IMG/VR virus record: IMGVR_UViG_3300042691_009296
Coordinates: 1 to 24,449 of that record
Length of the DNA: 24,449 nt
Direction: 5' to 3' (one strand)
Source: a virus
Part shown: piece by piece, positions 9,231-16,178 of the stretch
Position numbering within the stretch: position 1 is the stretch's first letter
How the letters are laid out: every line of letters starts with the position of its first letter
The notes under the pieces: model-generated
The model's input: the letters and a program-made list of their open reading frames with translations, nothing else
Database searches by the model: none
Told to the model about the DNA's origin: nothing
Program-made: the position numbers and the translations under genes

Positions 9231-10729
9231 CAGAACAGATTAGACACATAATGATCGTTGGTGGTGGAACCAGTGGCTGGCTAGTGGCAGCATACTTAAA
9301 AAATAATTTGCCACCAGAGGTCAAATTAAGTTTAATAGAAAGTACAAAAATTGGACCCATAGGTGTTGGGGAAGGTACACAACCATTTACCATGCAGTTT
9401 TTACGAGAAGCCGGTATTACACCTGAAATGTGGATGAAGGATGCTAGTGCAACATATAAATTAGGTGTTGAATTTGTTGGTTGGCACAATAAACCGTATT
9501 TTGTTGACAACGACACTTATGAAACTTTTGTAATTGGGCCTAATACAACAACAATGCCTTATTGGGTGGACAAAGGCGTTGATAAATTTTTTGATTGGCT
9601 TCCGTCATACAAGTTAGCTCAAGCTAATAAAAGTCCTAAGATGAGTCCAGAGTTAGACCACACACCTGGATTAGTAAGTCCTAGTTGGGACGCTGTACAT
9701 TTTAACGCTTTTAAAATTGGCGACACACTGCGTCAAATGTTAAAAAATAAAATAGATTATTACGATACAGAAATTGTTGAAGTAGATAAAAACGATCACG
9801 GCATTGAAAAATTGCGTGATGTAACTGGCAAAGAATACATGGCAGATCTTTATATAGACTGTAGTGGATTTAAAAGTATTCTTTTAGAACAGGGGTTGGG
9901 TGAACCATTTATAGACTGTAACGATGTATTATTGTGTAATCGTGCAGTAGCAATGCCAACACAGTATAAAAATAAAGAAACAGAAATGTTTCCTTATACT
10001 AGAGCAACAACTATGAATTATGGTTGGCGTTGGACAATACCTATCAGTGAAAGAGTTGGCAATGGCTATGTGTACAGTGATCTTTTTATATCTCCAGAAC
10101 AAGCAGAATTAGAACTTAGACAATCATTAGGCGACTTTACTACTCCAGTGAATCATTTAACAATGAAGATTGGCTACCATAAAGAAATTGCCAAACAAAA
10201 TGTACTGGCTGTTGGACTTAGTGCAGGTTTTGTAGAGCCTCTTGAAGCTACAGGTATTACATTTACGACTAAAGCAGTGCATTTTTTAATGGAAGCACTG
10301 GTAAAATCAAATGGCGTTTGGGACCAAAGATCAAGGAATCTTGTAAACAGTCAATTTGAGACTATGTTTAGCGAAATTGTTGATTTTATATTTTTACACT
10401 ACAAACTATCTAACAAAACTGGCAGTGATTTTTGGCAGGCCTATAGAGAAATGCCTATGCCAGAAGCAGTGCAAAAACGATTGGAATTTTTCGCTACAGA
10501 TTTGCCCAAGCAGATGTTTATGAAAAACAACTTTCAAATGTTTCATACCGGCCAGTGGTTTGAAATGTTATTAGGCAGTGGGTATTTTAAAGACAGATTT
10601 TCTATATTAGATCCTGACTATGCAAAATATGCGGATATGTACATAGATTATCAAAGATATAAAACTAATCAAGTTTTAAACGTATTCCCTAATCACAGCA
10701 ATTACATAGCTGGTTTATACGATAAATAA
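9227..10729 (+). CDS. Flavin-dependent tryptophan-halogenase-family enzyme 1
   Basis: A 500-residue protein, close to the usual length of PrnA/RebH-type halogenases. These use FADH2 from a partner reductase, O2 and halide to halogenate an aromatic ring. FAD-binding GGGTSGW lies at residues 12-18 and GVGEGTQPF near 46-54. Lys78 in TYKLGVEF aligns with the catalytic lysine (PrnA K79). The diagnostic WxWxIP is W267-R-W-T-I-P272. Glu340 in EPLEATGI aligns with the catalytic glutamate (PrnA E346). All expected catalytic residues are thus present and the enzyme looks competent. No flavin reductase is seen in the window, so one would come from the host or elsewhere in the phage. It is translationally coupled (ATGA) to the fusion enzyme upstream. 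prnA-like genes are known in some T4-like cyanophages; the substrate of those enzymes is not established. Confidence 0.93.
   Translation: MTEQIRHIMIVGGGTSGWLVAAYLKNNLPPEVKLSLIESTKIGPIGVGEGTQPFTMQFLREAGITPEMWMKDASATYKLGVEFVGWHNKPYFVDNDTYETFVIGPNTTTMPYWVDKGVDKFFDWLPSYKLAQANKSPKMSPELDHTPGLVSPSWDAVHFNAFKIGDTLRQMLKNKIDYYDTEIVEVDKNDHGIEKLRDVTGKEYMADLYIDCSGFKSILLEQGLGEPFIDCNDVLLCNRAVAMPTQYKNKETEMFPYTRATTMNYGWRWTIPISERVGNGYVYSDLFISPEQAELELRQSLGDFTTPVNHLTMKIGYHKEIAKQNVLAVGLSAGFVEPLEATGITFTTKAVHFLMEALVKSNGVWDQRSRNLVNSQFETMFSEIVDFIFLHYKLSNKTGSDFWQAYREMPMPEAVQKRLEFFATDLPKQMFMKNNFQMFHTGQWFEMLLGSGYFKDRFSILDPDYAKYADMYIDYQRYKTNQVLNVFPNHSNYIAGLYDK
10721..10728 (+). promoter_or_regulatory. Late-promoter-like GATAAATA, 5 nt before ATG 10734
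   Basis: The octamer GATAAATA overlaps the last codons and stop of halogenase 1 (Asp-Lys-stop), so it could arise by coding chance. However, it is spaced exactly 5 nt from ATG 10734, the same as at the gp14 start. In a T4 late promoter the start site falls about 6 nt past the octamer, at or next to the ATG, and the gene has no Shine-Dalgarno. A leaderless mRNA is therefore possible. Confidence 0.45.
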
Positions 10730-10733
10730 TTAC

Positions 10734-11033
10734 ATGTTCAATAAATTCGTATCTAATCAAAGTTTTGAAATATTGCCCGATGTTATTGCAGTAAGCTCGC
10801 CTATTTTCAGCGAATATTGCAGGCTAGCTACAACTGTGCCTTTACTAATGGCGATTGGGCCTAACCCGGACCCAAGAACTGGGCAACCTTATGTAATACC
10901 GTCTAATACTATTTTAGATATTTACATTGAAAATCGAGGCGATAAAATAGGTCTACTGCTAATAGAGGATTTAGGTATTGACAGTACAGTTCAACGTGGT
11001 CGTGCAAGTATCACTATCTTAGAGGCTGTATGA
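10734..11033 (+). CDS. Small protein of unknown function (99 aa)
   Basis: A 99-residue acidic-to-neutral protein. It has a central proline- and glycine-containing loop (IGPNPDPRTGQPYVIPS) and a predicted beta-rich C-terminal half (ILDIYIENRGDKIGLLLIED). No enzymatic motif, signal peptide or membrane helix is evident. There is no Shine-Dalgarno upstream; a GATAAATA octamer lies 5 nt before the ATG. Its stop overlaps the J-domain gene's start (ATGA), indicating coupled translation. Not recognised. A small virion or baseplate component is possible given the late-gene surroundings, but this is a guess. Confidence 0.6.
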   Translation: MFNKFVSNQSFEILPDVIAVSSPIFSEYCRLATTVPLLMAIGPNPDPRTGQPYVIPSNTILDIYIENRGDKIGLLLIEDLGIDSTVQRGRASITILEAV

Positions 11034-11353
11034 TAAATTTATACGAAATTTTAGGTATAGATCCTAGAGCTACTTACGAAGAAGTTAGATATGCTTATCG
11101 TATTAAAGTTATGCAGTATCATCCAGATAGAATAGGTCCAAATGATGACTTTGATAGGATTTTCAAAGCATACACTATTCTCATAGACCCTAACGCTAGA
11201 TTCAAATATGATATTTTGTTTAATTATTACCGAAGTCAGGACGGTGACAATGAAGATGCAAAAATACATACTGGCACATACTATAAAGACATAGATCCTG
11301 CACAATTTAAGGGTGTTTCTTATCCGTTTGGTGTTGTAGAAATCTATAGCTAA
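11030..11353 (+). CDS. Short J-domain (DnaJ-like) protein
   Basis: A 107-residue protein whose first ~70 residues are a J-domain: LYEILGI at the start, helix II rich in Tyr/Arg, the hallmark HPD at residues 31-33, and helix III with FDRIFKAYTILIDPNARFKYD. J-domains recruit Hsp70 (DnaK) and stimulate its ATPase. The protein lacks the Gly/Phe region, zinc finger and client-binding domains of full DnaJ. The ~35-residue tail (ending FGVVEIYS) is not recognised and may target a specific partner. It is translationally coupled (ATGA) to the 99-aa gene and lies between two giant fibre genes. A plausible inferred role is bringing host DnaK to large, repeat-rich fibre proteins during folding. Confidence 0.85.
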   Translation: MINLYEILGIDPRATYEEVRYAYRIKVMQYHPDRIGPNDDFDRIFKAYTILIDPNARFKYDILFNYYRSQDGDNEDAKIHTGTYYKDIDPAQFKGVSYPFGVVEIYS

Positions 11354-11358
11354 ATTCC

Positions 11359-11366
11359 GATAAATA
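11359..11366 (+). promoter_or_regulatory. Late promoter GATAAATA
   Basis: GATAAATA in the 31-bp gap between the J-domain gene and the 79-aa gene. It is followed by the Shine-Dalgarno GGAGAG (11371-11376) and ATG 11385, leaving a normal leader of about a dozen nucleotides. The same octamer recurs at 11623 and, on the minus strand, at 23836, supporting a phage-specific variant of the T4 late consensus. Confidence 0.65.
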
Positions 11367-11384
11367 CTGCGGAGAGCAAATTTC

Positions 11385-11624
11385 ATGGCAAATATCCGCA
11401 GAATCACAGTAGGGGAAGCCCTAAGTTCAATCACAGCCTTTCATGGCTTCAATGTTGCCGCTAATGGCGACCTCATGTATACTAAGTTTGACGGCGGAAA
11501 TTTAGACATAAGAGATGCAGATAATTTAGAACAGTATATTATGTATGAAATCAGCACGGATGACTTCGTGTGGAAAATCAATGGTGACGGCGAGTTAGTC
11601 GTAGAGTTCGAAACCGATGACTGA
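11385..11624 (+). CDS. Small acidic protein of unknown function (79 aa)
   Basis: A 79-residue protein starting MANIRRITVGEALSS and becoming strongly acidic toward the C-terminus (VVEFETDD). Predicted short beta strands; no known motif. It has its own late promoter and GGAGAG ribosome site, so real expression is likely. Its stop codon overlaps the late promoter for fibre 2 (GATAAATA at 11623), tying the two genes together. It precedes a giant fibre gene, so it may be a fibre-attachment or baseplate accessory. I do not recognise a family. Confidence 0.65.
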   Translation: MANIRRITVGEALSSITAFHGFNVAANGDLMYTKFDGGNLDIRDADNLEQYIMYEISTDDFVWKINGDGELVVEFETDD

Positions 11625-11630
11625 TAAATA
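11623..11630 (+). promoter_or_regulatory. Late promoter GATAAATA for fibre 2
   Basis: GATAAATA begins inside the TGA stop (11622-11624) of the 79-aa gene and lies 21 nt before ATG 11652. Only a weak purine-rich ribosome site (CGGGA) is seen in the leader. It would drive fibre 2, the tip protein and perhaps halogenase 2. Confidence 0.65.
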
Positions 11631-11651
11631 CTCTAATAACGGGATCAGATA

Positions 11652-12775
11652 ATGGGTATTTCAACGATTTCAATTGGTAAAGTAAAGTTTAATTGGCGCG
11701 GCAACTGGGCCGCCGCCACAGCCTACGTTAAAGACGATGTAGTAAAATATGGTCCCAGTGTTTATACCATAACTGAAGCACATACTAGTGCTAGTACCTT
11801 TGCCGCAAATATAGCAAAAACCAGTTTAATGGTAGAAGGTGTGACTTTTGACGGAGCATGGAGTTCAGGTACACTTTATCAAACCAATGACATTGTCAGT
11901 TACGGTGGTGCAATTTATGTTGCATTAAGAGAAACACAAGCAGATATTCCAAGTTCTAGTCCCAGTGACTGGAGTAAATTAGTTGGCGGTCTTGAATATG
12001 AAGGGACTTATTCAGGTGTAACAGCGTACCAACAAGGCGACATTGTAAAATACGGCGGAACCACGTATGTTGCAAAACAAGATACCACAGGCAACTTACC
12101 AACAGATGTAACTAGTTGGGATAGACTAAACGACGGTTTCACATATGTTGGTGTTTGGTCATCTATTGATACATACCGTCCAGGCGATATTGTAAAATTT
12201 GGTGGTAAATTCTATAGCGCACTACAAGTAACATTAAATCATAATCCTACTACTGCTACTTCCTATTGGAATGTATTCTCTGAAGGCATACAATTTATTG
12301 GGACGTATAGTAATGTCACTGAATACAAAGTTGCAGAAGTAGTAAAATACGGTGGGAATCAATATATTTGTATACAAAATACCACAACTGGTATTAGACC
12401 ATCAAATACTAGTTACTGGACACTATACTTACCAGGGCTTAATTATAGAAATGATTGGGCCGTAACTACAAGTTATAATCCTGGTGATGTTGTAAAATAT
12501 GGTGGAAGAAGTTATGTATGTACAGTTGATGCATTACATGTGGACCCAATACAAATATACCCAACAGATACTGTATATTGGTCAATTTTGAACAAAGGTC
12601 TTGATTGGAAAGGACCTTGGAGTACAAGTACTAATTATAAATTAGATGACGTTGTTGAATACAGTGGAAGTAGTTATGTTTGTATCTTAGGTCATAATGA
12701 CGATGGTAGTACTGATACAACTCCTAGCACTGCGGCTACATATTGGCAAGCATTAGCAATAGGTGATATTAGTAG
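11652..12775 (+). repeat. Seven tandem protein repeats, CBM5/12-like, in fibre 2
   Basis: Seven ~50-residue units share the cores VKDDVVKYG, QTNDIVSYGG, QQGDIVKYGG, RPGDIVKFGG, KVAEVVKYGG, NPGDVVKYGG and KLDDVVEYSG. Each is preceded by G-x-W/Y and followed by a Trp about 20 residues later. Two more full units than are visible in fibre 1 (whose 5' end is missing). Rich in exposed Trp and Tyr; sugar binding is a family-level inference. Confidence 0.72.
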
Positions 12776-15700
12776 TCCAATGACCAATACTGGTGATATG
12801 ATTTACCGTAATAGTGTTGGCGGCATAGTAAGACTTCCGATTGGGCCTAGTGGTGCATTCTTAGTGGTTAACAATGGTATACCTAGTTGGGGTTCACAAG
12901 CCCCTGAACGTAACTATTACGTTAGTTTACAGGGCAGTGACAGTAATGATGGACGTACAGTTACTACTGCTTGGCGTACACTGCAACATGCATGTCAACA
13001 GACATTTAATGGTGGACAAGCAAAAATTAGTATAATGGCTGGCGCTTATACAGAATTATGTCCTATAAAAGTGGGCAAAAGTGTTGTTATTGAAGGTGAC
13101 GGCCTTGGTGCTGTAACAATTAGTCCAGAAAATAGTACAGATAAAGGTTACGGTGTTGGTATAAGCAAAGACGGATCTACTCCTAATGCTAATAGTGAAG
13201 TGTTTCATGTAAACAACGGCTCTAGAATTCGTAATCTAGTATTCCGTGGATTTGGCAGCGGTGCTGTTTGTGTAAGTTTAGATCCAGGCTATGGTCCTAA
13301 TGATACATCGGTATGGATCACATCACAATCACCATACGTACAAAACTGTACTAGTTTTACTGATTTAGGCACTGGTATGGTTATTGATGGCGCACTACAT
13401 AATGGCGGATATAAATCTATTGTGGCCAATGACTGGACACAGATCAATAGCGATGGTATAGGATTTATTGTTAAAAATGACGGACGCAGTGAATTAGTTA
13501 GTTGCTTTACATACTATTGTCACATAGGCTATTTGTGTGAGGGTGGCGGCAAAATACGTAGTGTTGGTGGTAATAACAGCTATGGTGAATATGGCGCAGT
13601 TGCACGTGGTTTTAGTCAAAGTGAAATTCCTCTCACAGGTAATTTACAATTAAGTGATGATACACTAAACAGTATTCAAACATTTACTGATAATGTACAT
13701 ATTTTTACCAGCTATAGAGATTTTAGTGGTAATTTATTTTGTGTAGGCCATACTAACCCTACAGGATCAGATGAAAGTAGTAGTTGGAGTAACACTGCAA
13801 GTAGACCATTTATAGCTAAGTTTACTTCAGCAGGCACATTAGATTGGTCTTATACATATACCAGTGCATTTGGCGGTGTTCATAGTATTATAGAAATTGA
13901 TGGACTATACTATGCCGGTGGTGTAATTTATACTGGTGGTAGTAATAAAGGATTTTTATTAAAAATATCAGCAAGTGGTGAAATACAATGGCAAAAAACT
14001 GTTGGCGATACTACTGAAATTGTAGATTTAGCTACTGACGGCACTAGTTTTTTATACGCAGTTGGAAATCACAATATTAATGGCGTTACACTAATTAAAG
14101 TTCAGCCAAGCGGTATTATTAGTTGGAGTCGTACTTTAGATTATAATGATAGTAGTATTAACACTCTTACTGCAAGTAGTTTATGTTACGCTGGTACACC
14201 AACAACTAGTACAGACAGCTATGCTTCTGAAGGAGATGCTACAGCAGAAGACGACTTATATATTGCCTGTCGTGATACTACAGCTAATATAGCAATGATT
14301 GTTCGTGTGAACAATTCTGGAAATTTAGTCACTGCTTATAGATATGGTGATTTTTGGATTAACAAATTACGTTTAGATACAGGTAATGGTGATGGAATTT
14401 ATATGATGGCCGTTGGATATTATGATCCTGCAAGTGCCGCAACAAAGAATCCATTAGCTATGCGTGTGGATATATTGGGCAACATTGAATGGCAATCACA
14501 GTTAGTTAATAGTTTAAATGGCGAATTTACAGATGTATTTCCACAAGGTGATGATGTTTATATTGCAGGATATGCTAACGATAGTGACAGTACACAAACA
14601 TTTAATCAAGGATTAGTAACTAGATATACTTCTAATGGCACATTAACTTGGTCTAGAATAATTAAAGAAAATGCACAGAATGTATGGTTTACTGGGGTTG
14701 CATTAGATGGTGTTAACGTAGTATTAGCCGGTAATTATCTAACAAATAGTGTTATAGCTAATATACAAAGAGATTTAACTAATGGCATTGGAACTGTGAC
14801 TTCAGGAAGTTGGGTCTTAGGCTCAACAGCATTTTTACCAGCTTCTTCAACAGTGGCTATAAAAAATATACAAAACATTTATGCACAAAGCGTTGCAATC
14901 AGCTTAACAGATTCAACATTAACACTAAATCAAAGTCCAGGAATAACACGTTCTGTTAGCGCAACTAGAAGTGGTTTTGCAGGAATAGGAACTGGTTTAT
15001 CTTTTTCAGTAACAGGCGTGTCTAGAAGTCCAAAAGCAGGTAGTGTATTACAGATAGCTGGCAATACAGAAACTTATTTTGTAATTGAAGTGGCAAATTT
15101 TGACAGCGGTACTGGAAATTGTACTATTGCTATTGATCCTGCACTACCAAGTAACAAAACCCCTGATGATAATACAGCAGTAACATTCCGCGAAGCATTT
15201 AGTCAAGTACGTATGACCAGTCATGACTTCTTAGATATAGGTACTGGTGGATTCGCTGACACTAATTATCCCGTCATTATCCAAGCAGATTATACACAAC
15301 AACCAAATCCAGACAGAGAAGTTATTGAAGAAAGTGGCGGACGTTGTTTCTATGTAACTACGGATCAAGATGGCAACTTCCGTGTTGGTAATTACTTTAA
15401 GGTTGAACAAAGTACTGGTCGTGCAACACTGAGTTCAGAAGAATTTGATCTAAGTGGATTGAATGAGTTGCAGTTGGGCTCTATTACTGCTGGCCGTCAA
15501 GGTGCTACGGTTAACGAATTTAGTACTGATGGCACATTCTCTGATAACAGCGATACTGCCGTACCAACAGAACGTGCTACAAAAACTTATGTAGATAATT
15601 CTATTACAGCGGCAGTTGGTGCAGCCAGTAAACTTAAAGTTGGTACAGCTCCTAATGAATCATTAGTTGAGATTGTTGGGTCAGGAGCAACTACGGATGT

Positions 15701-16172
15701 AATAGATTTTGACATTTACGGAACACTAGCGGCACAAATAGCTAAAGAATATGTGTTAGTACCAAGAGGTACAACAATCAATCGACCAGGAAGTCCTGTA
15801 AATGGTTATTTAAGATATAATACAGATATAAATGCATTTGAAGGTTATGTAAACGGCGCATGGAGTGGTATCGGCGGCGGCAATCCATGGGACACAAAAT
15901 CTAGCTCATATACAGCAGTCAATAATGATAGATTGTTTATTAATACAAGTTCAAGCTCAGTAACAATTACGTTGCCTGCAAGTCCAGCAGTTGGCGATAA
16001 TGTAAGATTTATGGATTTAGCAGGAACATTTGGAACAAATGCATTAACTGTGGGAAGAAACGGGAATAAGATTTTTGGGGTGTTAGATGATTTAGTTATT
16101 AATACCCCCGATGCTGCCTTCCAGCTAATTTATACTGGTGCAACTTATGGTTGGAAACTAGCGGAGTTATAA
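11652..16172 (+). CDS. Giant modular tail fibre protein 2 (paralogue of fibre 1)
   Basis: A complete 1506-residue protein with the plan of fibre 1. It begins with seven CBM5/12-like repeats (residues ~1-375), then a pectate-lyase-like beta-helix (~415-665; YYVSLQGSDSNDGRT start). A beta-propeller-like region (~670-1055) with KIS..G.IQW and RVD..GNIEW repeats follows, then a linker, then the hub module (~1178-1310; SQVRMTSHDFLDIGTGG through LNELQLGSI) nearly identical to that of fibre 1. A short RYNT...W module (~1365-1405) and a C-terminal ~95-residue domain close the protein (DRLFINTSSSSVTITLPASP, then LTVGRNGNKI). That last domain is a tip or trimerisation fold common at phage fibre ends. 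It lacks the ~160-residue insert and the TIG/He_PIG/kelch tail of fibre 1. Those distal functions seem to be supplied by the next gene, which lies in the same frame after two stop codons. Role inferred: adhesion fibre shaft. Confidence 0.88.
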   Translation: MGISTISIGKVKFNWRGNWAAATAYVKDDVVKYGPSVYTITEAHTSASTFAANIAKTSLMVEGVTFDGAWSSGTLYQTNDIVSYGGAIYVALRETQADIPSSSPSDWSKLVGGLEYEGTYSGVTAYQQGDIVKYGGTTYVAKQDTTGNLPTDVTSWDRLNDGFTYVGVWSSIDTYRPGDIVKFGGKFYSALQVTLNHNPTTATSYWNVFSEGIQFIGTYSNVTEYKVAEVVKYGGNQYICIQNTTTGIRPSNTSYWTLYLPGLNYRNDWAVTTSYNPGDVVKYGGRSYVCTVDALHVDPIQIYPTDTVYWSILNKGLDWKGPWSTSTNYKLDDVVEYSGSSYVCILGHNDDGSTDTTPSTAATYWQALAIGDISSPMTNTGDMIYRNSVGGIVRLPIGPSGAFLVVNNGIPSWGSQAPERNYYVSLQGSDSNDGRTVTTAWRTLQHACQQTFNGGQAKISIMAGAYTELCPIKVGKSVVIEGDGLGAVTISPENSTDKGYGVGISKDGSTPNANSEVFHVNNGSRIRNLVFRGFGSGAVCVSLDPGYGPNDTSVWITSQSPYVQNCTSFTDLGTGMVIDGALHNGGYKSIVANDWTQINSDGIGFIVKNDGRSELVSCFTYYCHIGYLCEGGGKIRSVGGNNSYGEYGAVARGFSQSEIPLTGNLQLSDDTLNSIQTFTDNVHIFTSYRDFSGNLFCVGHTNPTGSDESSSWSNTASRPFIAKFTSAGTLDWSYTYTSAFGGVHSIIEIDGLYYAGGVIYTGGSNKGFLLKISASGEIQWQKTVGDTTEIVDLATDGTSFLYAVGNHNINGVTLIKVQPSGIISWSRTLDYNDSSINTLTASSLCYAGTPTTSTDSYASEGDATAEDDLYIACRDTTANIAMIVRVNNSGNLVTAYRYGDFWINKLRLDTGNGDGIYMMAVGYYDPASAATKNPLAMRVDILGNIEWQSQLVNSLNGEFTDVFPQGDDVYIAGYANDSDSTQTFNQGLVTRYTSNGTLTWSRIIKENAQNVWFTGVALDGVNVVLAGNYLTNSVIANIQRDLTNGIGTVTSGSWVLGSTAFLPASSTVAIKNIQNIYAQSVAISLTDSTLTLNQSPGITRSVSATRSGFAGIGTGLSFSVTGVSRSPKAGSVLQIAGNTETYFVIEVANFDSGTGNCTIAIDPALPSNKTPDDNTAVTFREAFSQVRMTSHDFLDIGTGGFADTNYPVIIQADYTQQPNPDREVIEESGGRCFYVTTDQDGNFRVGNYFKVEQSTGRATLSSEEFDLSGLNELQLGSITAGRQGATVNEFSTDGTFSDNSDTAVPTERATKTYVDNSITAAVGAASKLKVGTAPNESLVEIVGSGATTDVIDFDIYGTLAAQIAKEYVLVPRGTTINRPGSPVNGYLRYNTDINAFEGYVNGAWSGIGGGNPWDTKSSSYTAVNNDRLFINTSSSSVTITLPASPAVGDNVRFMDLAGTFGTNALTVGRNGNKIFGVLDDLVINTPDAAFQLIYTGATYGWKLAEL

Positions 16173-16178
16173 TAGATG
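16170..16178 (+). other. In-frame tandem stops joining fibre 2 and tip protein
   Basis: The junction reads TAA-TAG-ATG with all three codons in one frame. Fibre 2 ends at 16172 and the tip protein starts at 16176 in the same frame, with GGAG (16163-16166) 9 nt before the ATG. This is what a fission, or a fusion prevented by stops, would look like. Independent initiation is expected because of the ribosome site. Confidence 0.8.

Noticed and set aside
11037-11044. GATAAATT near the J-domain start as a late promoter
   Set aside because: It lies inside the J-domain gene, downstream of its ATG, with a mismatch at the last base; no gene start follows at suitable distance.
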